NCBI GenBank assembly: GCA_017406405.1
Contig: JAFQYO010000011.1
Location: forward strand, 1 to 35,434
DNA: 35,434 bases
Direction: 5' to 3'
DNA from: Candidatus Saccharimonadota bacterium
Lineage (GTDB): Bacteria; Patescibacteriota; Saccharimonadia; Saccharimonadales; Saccharimonadaceae
This document shows, piece by piece, positions 30,053-35,434 of this stretch (the stretch's first letter is position 1; each line of letters starts with the position of its first letter). Both the position numbers and the translations under genes were made by a program. The notes under the pieces are model-generated. The model did no database searches, had not been told where the DNA came from, and was given only the letters and a program-made list of their open reading frames with translations.

Positions 30053-30442
30053 ATGGAACCAGCAGCAATCCAAGACCCGGCGGTATTCTTTAGTACCCCA
30101 CAAGGAATAACTTATGTATCAGTCAGTTTTATCCTTATGGTTCTTTTGATCATCGCTAACTGGAAAATCTTCAAAAAAGCCGGAAGGCCAGGTTGGCACA
30201 GCATTATTCCTTTCTTAAACCTTTATGACATTGTCTCCATCTCCGGTATGAGTGGCTGGCTGTTTCTTCTCCTCTTTATTCCTTTTGTTAATTTCATCTT
30301 CATTTGTGTCCTCAACATCAAACTCGCAAAAGCCTTCGGCAAAGGCATCGGATTTGGTATCGGTCTTATCCTTCTAGGAAACCTCTTCACCCTTATTCTT
30401 GCCTTTGGCTCCGCAAAATACGTCGGCGATAGAAAAGACTAA
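30053..30442 (+). CDS. DUF5684 membrane protein
   Basis: The 129-residue protein has three to four membrane segments and the DUF5684 signature WKIFKKAGRPGWHSIIPF.NLY (residues about 43-64), then GMSGWLFLLLFIPFVN and AKAFGKGIGFGIGLILL and FGSAKY at the end. The family is common in CPR and Firmicutes genomes and often sits beside signal peptidase genes; function is unknown. An AAAAGGAG site precedes the ATG. TTATGAT at about 30012-30018 could be the promoter, following the tRNA terminator. Confidence 0.8.
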   Translation: MEPAAIQDPAVFFSTPQGITYVSVSFILMVLLIIANWKIFKKAGRPGWHSIIPFLNLYDIVSISGMSGWLFLLLFIPFVNFIFICVLNIKLAKAFGKGIGFGIGLILLGNLFTLILAFGSAKYVGDRKD

Positions 30443-30478
30443 TTCATAGCCTACACTCCAGCCCCAGATTTTTTCTCC

Positions 30479-30513
30479 AGCCCGGCCTTAGTTTTGGCCG
30501 GCTTCCTGTTTTA
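30479..30513 (+). terminator. Terminator of the DUF5684 gene
   Basis: AGCC(C)GGCC pairs with GGCCGGCT around an 8-nt loop, followed by a T-rich tract on the plus strand. The stop codon of the convergent gene lies in its loop. Confidence 0.6.
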
Positions 30514-31012
30514 TATTTATACTAACCGGAACCCCTAGCTTCCTCGCAGCTTTCTTTACAGATGCTAAATCATCGGCAAAAATCTCCAGCTGTGTTTTTC
30601 GATGAAGAACAATCAAACCATAACTATCTATCCCTTCTTCTCCGTCTAAATCATACCCGGCTATTCCGGCCAACAAATTTTGAGTTCGTTTGAGCACATG
30701 CCACTCTTCCGCGTCGTCCGGGCCGGTACTATCTTCATAGTCAATCATATCAACATAATTCTGAGCCCCGCCCGCTTCCCGAAAGTTTTCGCCCAAATTC
30801 GTCAACAAAATAGTCATATGTTCCGTCGAACAAACATATTGAGTGTCTTCTATCGTGGTAGAAAACTCATACTTTTGACTATTACAATATCTTTCTAATC
30901 TCTCCTTAGAGACACCCCCGAGCCCGCCTCTAAAAACGAACACTAAAAAAACCGCGCCAATCGCCAAAGCGACCGCGGCCAAACTTATCATGATTTTTGT
31001 TTTTTCTTTCAT
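30488..31012 (-). CDS. Hypothetical membrane-anchored protein
   Basis: I do not recognise this 174-residue protein. It has one membrane segment (about 6-28, IMISLAAVALAIGAVFLVFV) after a short basic start, so it should be a type II protein or uncleaved secreted protein. Two Cys residues (in RYCNS and QYVCST) may form a disulfide in the outer domain. The start at 31012 has GGAGG before it; a longer version would cross its promoter (TATGTTAAAAT on the minus strand, TAAAAT at 31043-31038). Its stop codon lies inside a hairpin shared with the convergent gene. Confidence 0.7.
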   Translation of the reverse strand: MKEKTKIMISLAAVALAIGAVFLVFVFRGGLGGVSKERLERYCNSQKYEFSTTIEDTQYVCSTEHMTILLTNLGENFREAGGAQNYVDMIDYEDSTGPDDAEEWHVLKRTQNLLAGIAGYDLDGEEGIDSYGLIVLHRKTQLEIFADDLASVKKAARKLGVPVSINIKQEAGQN

Positions 31013-31067
31013 AAAACCTCCGTCTGAATATACTTTTATTTTAACATAAACGCCATAACAAGACAAG

Positions 31068-31098
31068 AAAAAATCTCCCCGAAACCGAGGAGATTTTT
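31068..31098 (-). terminator. Terminator of rpmE
   Basis: AAATCTCC and GGAGATTT pair, followed on the minus strand by a run of T residues. Confidence 0.75.
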
Positions 31099-31102
31099 AA
31101 AA

Positions 31103-31435
31103 TTAAGCAGCTTCTTTTTCGGCCTTCTTTTTAGCCTCGGCTTCCGCCTTCTTGATTTTGTTACCGACCTTAGAACGCATAGCTTCGGCCTTCTTCGCAC
31201 GAGCCTTAAAGCGGTCAACGCGACCTTCGGTATCTATAATCTTCTCCTCGCCAGTAAAGAAAGGGTGGCTCTTCGAAGAGATTTGAACCTTAACAAGCGG
31301 ATATTCTTTTCCGTCGGTCCATTTAATCGTTTCCTCGCTTTTCGCGGTCGAACGTGTCAAAAAAGAGAACTTCGCCGCTTCGTCAGAAAAAACGACAAAT
31401 CTATAATCTTTAGGTTGTAATTCTTTTTTACTCAT
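31103..31435 (-). CDS. rpmE2: 50S ribosomal protein L31, type B (zinc-free)
   Basis: L31 bridges the two ribosomal subunits. The 110-residue protein shows the type B pattern YRFVVFSDEAAKFSFLTRST and VKVQISSKSHPFFTGEEK, with no Cys, so the CxxC zinc motif is absent. It is longer than usual by a lysine- and alanine-rich tail from about residue 75, possibly an rRNA-binding extension. In many bacteria the type B paralogue replaces the zinc form under zinc limitation; here it may be the only copy, which cannot be checked in this window. The ATG is 11 nt from the -10 box. Divergent from rpsB. Confidence 0.9.
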   Translation of the reverse strand: MSKKELQPKDYRFVVFSDEAAKFSFLTRSTAKSEETIKWTDGKEYPLVKVQISSKSHPFFTGEEKIIDTEGRVDRFKARAKKAEAMRSKVGNKIKKAEAEAKKKAEKEAA

Positions 31436-31445
31436 AACTTCCCTG

Positions 31446-31497
31446 ATTATACCAAATATTTTTCTCTATTGCAATATCTAAAAAACTATGATATATT
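31446..31497. promoter_or_regulatory. Divergent rpmE and rpsB promoters sharing one palindromic -35
   Basis: TTGCAA (31469-31474) is its own reverse complement. Rightward it is 17 nt from TATATT (31492-31497) for rpsB. Leftward it is 17 nt from TATAAT (31451-31446, preceded by TGG) for rpmE. Both spacings are ideal, so RNA polymerase could use one or the other but not both at once. Confidence 0.7.
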
Positions 31498-31525
31498 TTA
31501 TTTCATAATAATTTTAACGAATCAA

Positions 31526-31557
31526 CCGGGAGAGATTTCCTGAAGCTTCCTTCCCGG
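31526..31557 (+). promoter_or_regulatory. Leader hairpin of rpsB
   Basis: CCGGGA (31526-31531) pairs with TCCCGG (31552-31557) in the roughly 75-nt leader, enclosing a GAAGCTTC palindrome. The position suits an autoregulatory S2 leader. No known motif is recognised. Confidence 0.5.
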
Positions 31558-31578
31558 CTAAGAGAAAGGAAATCATAT

Positions 31579-32265
31579 ATGGCTATCGAAGTCGATATGA
31601 AAGCTCTGCTCGAGTCTGGCGCTCATTTTGGGCACAAAACCAGTCGCTGGCATCCAAAAATGGCTCCTTATATCCATTCAAAACGTCAAGGAGCTCATAT
31701 TATAAACCTAGAAAAAACCGTTGAGTCTCTAGAAAAAGCCCTCGCCTTTTCGACAGACGTCGCAAAAAACGGAAAGAAAATCCTTTTCGTTGGAACTAAA
31801 AAACAACTTAAAAACATAGTTAAAGACGCTGCCGTCGAAGCAGAAATGCCTTACGTCACCGTTCGTTGGGTTGGCGGAACTCTAACAAACACAGAAACCG
31901 TAAACCGCCAAATTCGCAAATTGAAAGATTTAGAAAGAAAAATGGCTTCCGGCGAACTCGAGTCTCGCTATTCTAAGCTCGAGGTCCAACGCTACCAAGA
32001 AGAAATCGACGCCCTTAACGAGCGCTATGGCGGGATCAAAGATATGACCGAACAACCAGCCGCTGTTCTTGTTACGGACGCAAACGAAGACAAAAACGCC
32101 GTAAAAGAAGCCAAGGCTCTTAAAATCCCTGTAATCGCTATTTGCGACACTAACGTCGACCCGACTGGCGTCGATTACGTTATCCCTATGAACGACGACG
32201 CCCCGAAGGCGGAAAAACTCGTTCTTGATTACTTTGTTGAAGCAATCAAAGCAGGAAAGAAATAA
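31579..32265 (+). CDS. rpsB: 30S ribosomal protein S2
   Basis: S2 (uS2) binds the back of the 30S head-body junction. The 228-residue sequence has the N-terminal MKALLESGAHFGHKTSRWHPKM, IHIINLEKT-like (AHIINLEKTVESL), LFVGTKKQ, VRWVGGTLTN and the C-terminal DTNVDPTGVDYVIPMNDDA, all signatures. Length suits the family. AAAGGA lies 9 nt before the ATG. Followed by tsf after 14 nt in the conserved rpsB-tsf order; expressed from the shared divergent promoter with rpmE. Confidence 0.97.
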   Translation: MAIEVDMKALLESGAHFGHKTSRWHPKMAPYIHSKRQGAHIINLEKTVESLEKALAFSTDVAKNGKKILFVGTKKQLKNIVKDAAVEAEMPYVTVRWVGGTLTNTETVNRQIRKLKDLERKMASGELESRYSKLEVQRYQEEIDALNERYGGIKDMTEQPAAVLVTDANEDKNAVKEAKALKIPVIAICDTNVDPTGVDYVIPMNDDAPKAEKLVLDYFVEAIKAGKK

Positions 32266-32279
32266 ATAATAGGAGGCAC

Positions 32280-32870
32280 ATGTCTAAGATTTCTATCGAA
32301 GATATCAAAAAACTAAAAGAATTATCCGGCGCAGGCTTGACCGACGCAAAAAATGCTCTAGTCGAGGCCGACGGCGATTTCGACAAAGCTCTCGAAGCTA
32401 TGCGCAAAAAAGGCCTAACAAAAGCCGAAAAACGCGGCGATCGCGAAACTCGCGAAGGCCTTGTCGACTCTTATGTCCATGACGGTCGTATTGGCGCTAT
32501 CGTCGAAGTAAACTGCGAAACATCTTTTGTCGCTAAAACTGACGAGTTTAAAGACCTCACTCATAAAATCGCTATGCAGGTCGCTTCTATGTCTCCCCTC
32601 TATGTCTCCGAAGAAGACATCCCTAAGGCCGACCGTGAGAAAAAAATGAAAGAACTCGAAGAAAATTTCAAAGGCCCAGAAAAAATGAAAGACAAAATTC
32701 TTGCTGGTCAAATGAAAAAAGCCTTCGCCGACAAAGTTCTTCTATCACAACCCTATATTCTTGACGACACAAAAACCGTCGAAGCATTCATTAAAGAAAA
32801 TATTGCTAAGACCGGCGAAAACATCACCATCCGCCAGTTCAAACGCATCGAACTCGGCGTCACCGAATAA
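32280..32870 (+). CDS. tsf: Elongation factor Ts (short form)
   Basis: EF-Ts is the nucleotide exchange factor of EF-Tu. The 196-residue form has the UBA-like start IKKLKELSGAGLTDAKNAL, the linker with KRGDRETREGLVDSYVH, the EF-Tu-contact region with NCETSFVAKTDEFKDL and the C-terminal end ITIRQFKRIELG. It lacks the coiled-coil module of E. coli EF-Ts (283 residues) like other short bacterial forms. AGGAGG precedes the ATG. No terminator follows the stop; instead two hypervariable cassettes start 6 nt later in the same reading frame. Confidence 0.95.
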   Translation: MSKISIEDIKKLKELSGAGLTDAKNALVEADGDFDKALEAMRKKGLTKAEKRGDRETREGLVDSYVHDGRIGAIVEVNCETSFVAKTDEFKDLTHKIAMQVASMSPLYVSEEDIPKADREKKMKELEENFKGPEKMKDKILAGQMKKAFADKVLLSQPYILDDTKTVEAFIKENIAKTGENITIRQFKRIELGVTE

Positions 32871-32876
32871 AGTTTC

Positions 32877-33104
32877 TCCTCCCGCGACTTCGGCCTCCTT
32901 AGCGCCCCATTATCGTATGTGAGGAGTGGCAACTACCGCTGGAACTCTACGGAGCTTAACAGCAGAGGTTCGAGCGGCGTCTATTGGTCGCTTCGTTCCA
33001 GCAGTACTACGTACTCCGACTACCTGAGCTTCACCTCATCAGGCTTGCGCCCTCAGTACAACAGCAATCGCGGAAACGGGTTTGCGGTGCGTTGCGTATC
33101 GCTT
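32877..33104 (+). repeat. Hypervariable FISUMP C-terminal cassette, copy B
   Basis: A 228-nt unit translating to a FISUMP C-terminus ending in GFAVRCVSLS. It begins just after the tsf stop in the same frame, with no start codon or ribosome-binding site that would fit. Relative to copy A (50-274) and copy C, differences are mainly the first two bases of NNC/NNT codons. It is one half of a tandem pair. Confidence 0.75.
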
Positions 33105-33313
33105 TCCTCCCGCGACTACGGCCTCCTTAGCGCTCCATTATCGTATGTGAGGAGTGGCACTTACTGGAGCTCTACGGAGCTCAGCAGCAGAGGTTCATAC
33201 GGCTACTATTGGTCGCTTCGTTCCTACAATACTACGTACTCCTACAGCCTGTACTTCTACTCATCGTACTTGAGCCGTCAGTACTACGACTATCGCGGAT
33301 ACGGGTTTGCGGT
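33105..33313 (+). repeat. Hypervariable FISUMP C-terminal cassette, copy C (truncated)
   Basis: Second tandem unit, 209 nt, in frame with copy B. One codon is missing before the first Trp of the variable part. Homology stops at GFAV, so the final RCVS end seen in A and B is lost. The reading frame then runs into a terminator and the rplF promoter, so the C-terminus is not authentic. Confidence 0.72.
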
Positions 33314-33328
33314 ACTAAGCCTATTCAG

Positions 33329-33355
33329 AAATCCCCACCTCGCTAGGGATTTTTC
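33329..33355 (+). terminator. Terminator after the cassettes, probable end of rpsB-tsf mRNA
   Basis: AAATCCC (33329-33335) pairs with GGGATTT (33346-33352), followed by T residues. It is the first terminator after tsf, so the cassettes should be in the 3' part of that transcript. Confidence 0.65.
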
Positions 33356-33368
33356 CTCCTCGAAAACC

Positions 33369-33397
33369 TTGCTTTTTCCTAGAAATTATGATAAAAT
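33369..33397 (+). promoter_or_regulatory. Promoter of the rplF operon
   Basis: TTGCTT (33369-33374), 17-nt spacer ending in TGA, TAAAAT (33392-33397). The start is expected near 33404, giving a leader of about 24 nt. Confidence 0.65.
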
Positions 33398-33427
33398 GCC
33401 CTAGATATTATTAACCTAAGGAAAACA

Positions 33428-33964
33428 ATGAGTCGTATCGGAAAACAACCTATCCAAATTCCGGCAGGAGTGACAATTACGGTCGGCGAAACGGAAATTA
33501 CCGTCGCTGGACCTAAGGGTTCGCTCGTTGTCCCGGTTCAACAAAACACGAAAACCTCTATTGACGGCGACATGATTGTCGTGACTCGCATAAACGACGA
33601 GCCCGAATCTCGCGCCTGGCACGGCCTCCAAAGAGCCTTGCTCAATAACGCCGTTATTGGCGTCACTAAAGGTTTTGAGAAAAAACTAGAAATCAACGGC
33701 GTTGGCTTTCGTCTTCAAGGCGGCGGAAAACAAATTGAGATGGCCCTCGGCTTCTCTCATCCCGTAAAATACACCGCGCCTGAAGGAATTGACCTTAAAG
33801 TCGACAAAATGACTATCGTCGTCAGCGGAATCGACAAACAAAAAGTCGGCCAAGTCGCCGCAGAAATCAGAAGCCTGAAAAAGCCTGAACCTTACAAAGG
33901 AAAAGGTATTAAATACGTAGATGAAGTCATTCTTCGCAAGGCTGGAAAGGCAGGGAAGAAATAA
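33428..33964 (+). CDS. rplF: 50S ribosomal protein L6
   Basis: L6 (uL6, 178 residues) binds 23S rRNA near the sarcin-ricin loop. Signatures are MSRIGKQPIQIPAGVTI, the central HGLQRALLNNAVIGVTKGFEKKLEINGVGFR region and the C-terminal IRSLKKPEPYKGKGIKYVDEVI. An AAGGA site lies before the ATG. In most bacteria rplF follows rpsH inside the spc operon; here it is first in its unit with its own promoter after the cassettes and the terminator. Confidence 0.96.
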   Translation: MSRIGKQPIQIPAGVTITVGETEITVAGPKGSLVVPVQQNTKTSIDGDMIVVTRINDEPESRAWHGLQRALLNNAVIGVTKGFEKKLEINGVGFRLQGGGKQIEMALGFSHPVKYTAPEGIDLKVDKMTIVVSGIDKQKVGQVAAEIRSLKKPEPYKGKGIKYVDEVILRKAGKAGKK

Positions 33965-33966
33965 CC

Positions 33967-34296
33967 ATGAAACCAATTTTCCGCGCTAATCGCACCCGCG
34001 CTAAAATCCACGGCACCGCTGAGCGCCCTCGCTTGAGCGTTAAAATCAGCAACAAGCACGTCATCGCCCAGCTTATTGACGACGACAAAGGCGCCACTCT
34101 CGCCTATGCTACGACCGTCGGCCAAAAACTAAAAGGCACCAAAACCGAATTATGCGCCCAAATCGGCACCGAACTCGGCAAAAAAGCCAAAAAAGCCGGT
34201 ATTAAAAAAGCCGTCTTTGATCGCGGAGCCCTCGCTTATGCAGGCAGAACTTCCGCTCTCGCTGACGCCGCAAGAAAAGAAGGATTGGAGTTCTAA
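33967..34296 (+). CDS. rplR: 50S ribosomal protein L18
   Basis: L18 (uL18, 109 residues) binds 5S rRNA. It has the basic N-terminal RANRTRAKIHGTAERPRLSV, NKHVIAQLIDDDKGATLA and the C-terminal FDRGALAYAGRTSALADAARKEGLEF. Length is typical. It starts 2 nt after rplF, with purines but no strong ribosome-binding site, so coupling is likely. Confidence 0.96.
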   Translation: MKPIFRANRTRAKIHGTAERPRLSVKISNKHVIAQLIDDDKGATLAYATTVGQKLKGTKTELCAQIGTELGKKAKKAGIKKAVFDRGALAYAGRTSALADAARKEGLEF

Positions 34297-34298
34297 TC

Positions 34299-34922
34299 AT
34301 GCCTGAAGAAAAAGCAAAAGTCATCAACAAATCCGGAACCTTAAAAATGACCGACAAGGTCGCCGCGAGAAAAGAAACTCGCGATATTTCCGGTCGTCGC
34401 ATGAATCGAGGCGGTCGCCGCGACCGCGTTCGCGCTGATGTCGCCCCGAAAGAATTCGACGAAACCACCATTCATATCTATCGCGTTTCCCGCACTGTCG
34501 CCGGTGGTCGCAGAATGAGATTTAAAGCTCTCGTTGCCGTCGGAAACCATAAAAACAAAATCGGTGTTGGAGTTGCAAAAGGAAACGACGTTACGTCCGC
34601 CGTCCAAAAAGCAACTTCAAAAGCGAAAAAATCCATGATTACCTTCAACATGGACAACGAAACGATTTGTCATGAAACCGAAACAAAAGTCACCGGCGCT
34701 CACGTCCTCATGAAACCCGCTGCCCCAGGTACAGGTATTATCGCTGGCGGCGTCGTCCGTTCGATTATCGGTCTTACTGGCGTAAAAAACCTGATTTCTA
34801 AATCTCTTGGTTCGACCAACAAAGTCAACATTGCCTACGCCGTCGTTGAGGGTCTTCGCGAACAAATCCCCCGAAAAGAATGGACAACTAAAAAGTCCGT
34901 CAAGAAAGAGGAGAAAAAATAA
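34299..34922 (+). CDS. rpsE: 30S ribosomal protein S5
   Basis: S5 (uS5, 207 residues) helps shape the decoding centre and mRNA entry. Signatures are the HIYRVSRTVAGGRRMRFKALVAVG region, NKIGVGVAKGNDVTSAVQKA and the GTGIIAGGVVRSIIGLTGVKNLISKSLGS stretch. An extra basic N-terminal tail of about 45 residues and a Lys-rich C-tail are present. It starts 2 nt after rplR and overlaps rplO by 1 nt. Confidence 0.96.
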   Translation: MPEEKAKVINKSGTLKMTDKVAARKETRDISGRRMNRGGRRDRVRADVAPKEFDETTIHIYRVSRTVAGGRRMRFKALVAVGNHKNKIGVGVAKGNDVTSAVQKATSKAKKSMITFNMDNETICHETETKVTGAHVLMKPAAPGTGIIAGGVVRSIIGLTGVKNLISKSLGSTNKVNIAYAVVEGLREQIPRKEWTTKKSVKKEEKK

Positions 34923-35389
34923 TGAAATATAACGAACTACAAGTCGAGAAAAATACTCGCCCGTCCCGAAAAGGCCGTGGTATTTCCGCCGGACAAGGAA
35001 AAACCGCTGGCCGTGGCACTAAGGGCCAAAAAGCCCGCTCCGGCCACAGAAAAATGCCAGCTGGCTTCATGGGTGGCCAACGTGCTATCATGCAAGCTAT
35101 CCCAAAGCTAAAAGGCTTTAAATCTATTCATAAAAAAGCCGAGGTCGTTTATACCGACGTTCTTTCCGAACTTTCTGGGAACGTTGATAACTTCGTCCTT
35201 GCCGAGAAAAGCTTTATCTCTTCGCCTTATGTGAAAGTAAAAGTCATTTCTCGTGGCGAGCTAAACTCAAAAATCAATCTCGAAACTCAATTTGCTTCAA
35301 AGTCCGCAGTCGAAGCTCTGAAAAAAGCAGGCGGCTCCTTCAAAAAAGTTCCCGTCCCGATGCGCGAGAAAAAAGCATCTGAGAACTAG
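34922..35389 (+). CDS. rplO: 50S ribosomal protein L15
   Basis: L15 (uL15, 155 residues) is an early assembly protein of the large subunit. It has the glycine-rich basic N-terminal part (RGISAGQGKTAGRGTKGQKARSG), a GGQRAIMQAIPKLKGF stretch and a globular C-terminal domain. rpmD (L30), which normally lies between rpsE and rplO, is absent, in line with CPR ribosomes. Start overlaps the rpsE stop by 1 nt. The unit ends at the hairpin after 35395; no secY follows within the window. Confidence 0.95.
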   Translation: MKYNELQVEKNTRPSRKGRGISAGQGKTAGRGTKGQKARSGHRKMPAGFMGGQRAIMQAIPKLKGFKSIHKKAEVVYTDVLSELSGNVDNFVLAEKSFISSPYVKVKVISRGELNSKINLETQFASKSAVEALKKAGGSFKKVPVPMREKKASEN

Positions 35390-35394
35390 TCCAT

Positions 35395-35423
35395 AAAAAA
35401 CTTACCGAAAGGTAAGTTTTTTT
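35395..35423 (+). terminator. Terminator of rplF-rplR-rpsE-rplO
   Basis: ACTTACC and GGTAAGT form a stem around GAAA, extended by A/T pairs and followed by T residues; the A-rich left flank makes it usable in both directions. Confidence 0.85.
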
Positions 35424-35434
35424 ATGTATTTATT

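Noticed and set aside
32877-33313. Cassette B or C as the DGR template repeat
   Set aside because: A template should carry A at the variable positions. B and C have many non-A bases there (for example GTC, CGC, GGC, GAC), so they look like variants, not templates.
32919-33404. Complete gene made of cassettes B and C starting at GTG
   Set aside because: The GTG lies in the conserved framework of the cassette, has no ribosome-binding site, and the frame ends inside the terminator and rplF promoter.
1-35434. CRISPR array, insertion sequence, integrase or prophage genes
   Set aside because: No regular repeat-spacer pattern, transposase, integrase or phage structural gene was found; the only repeats are those listed.

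Overview
The window looks like a chromosome segment from a Candidate Phyla Radiation bacterium, most probably Candidatus Saccharibacteria (TM7). The evidence is a ribosomal run rplF-rplR-rpsE-rplO with no rpmD between rpsE and rplO (loss of L30 is a CPR hallmark), FISUMP-type repeat proteins, a DUF5684 protein, very compact gene spacing and short conserved CPR hypotheticals. UAA, UAG and UGA all end genes here (dus and the yhhQ-like gene end in TGA), so the standard bacterial code applies. This placement is an inference from gene content; no rRNA is present.

Layout. 1-530: 3' end of a FISUMP-like gene with a hypervariable C-terminus, then two dyad structures. 530-3800: NYN nuclease, a candidate small RNA on the minus strand, dus, rlmH, rplJ-rplL. 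3800-7250: replication operon (conserved unknown, dnaX, dnaB); dnaX carries a 195-bp in-frame palindrome. 7290-10410: GT-C-like membrane protein, ebfC, recR, hemolysin III. 10410-13050: a low-GC accessory patch with a possibly frameshifted membrane ORF and an orphan CdiA-CT-like nuclease, then rmuC and an unknown gene. 13180-16330: DHH phosphoesterase, cysS, a membrane-anchored unknown. 16370-18390: queuosine-salvage pair (yhhQ-like transporter, tgt). 18430-23340: AI-2E-type transporter, a large acidic unknown, a PNPOx-like protein, an OmpR-type two-component system and a glutaredoxin. 23338-25200: a lesion-bypass cluster on the minus strand (unknown, Y-family polymerase, 48-aa protein). 25385-31440: lepB, membrane protein, htrA, prmC, prfA, tRNA-Val, DUF5684 protein, an unknown and rpmE. 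31440-35434: rpsB-tsf, two tandem hypervariable cassettes, then rplF-rplR-rpsE-rplO.

Three themes recur. First, many genes have a TGn-TATAAT extended -10 box ending 7-12 nt before the start codon with no ribosome-binding site, which predicts leaderless mRNAs. Genes inside operons instead carry AGGAGG-like sites. Second, three copies of a roughly 225-nt cassette (one at the left edge, two between tsf and its terminator) differ almost only at the first two bases of NNC/NNT codons, the adenine-mutagenesis signature of diversity-generating retroelements. No reverse transcriptase is in the window. Third, zinc-binding cysteines are missing in DnaX and RecR, and L31 is of the cysteine-free type, whereas CysS and Tgt keep theirs.
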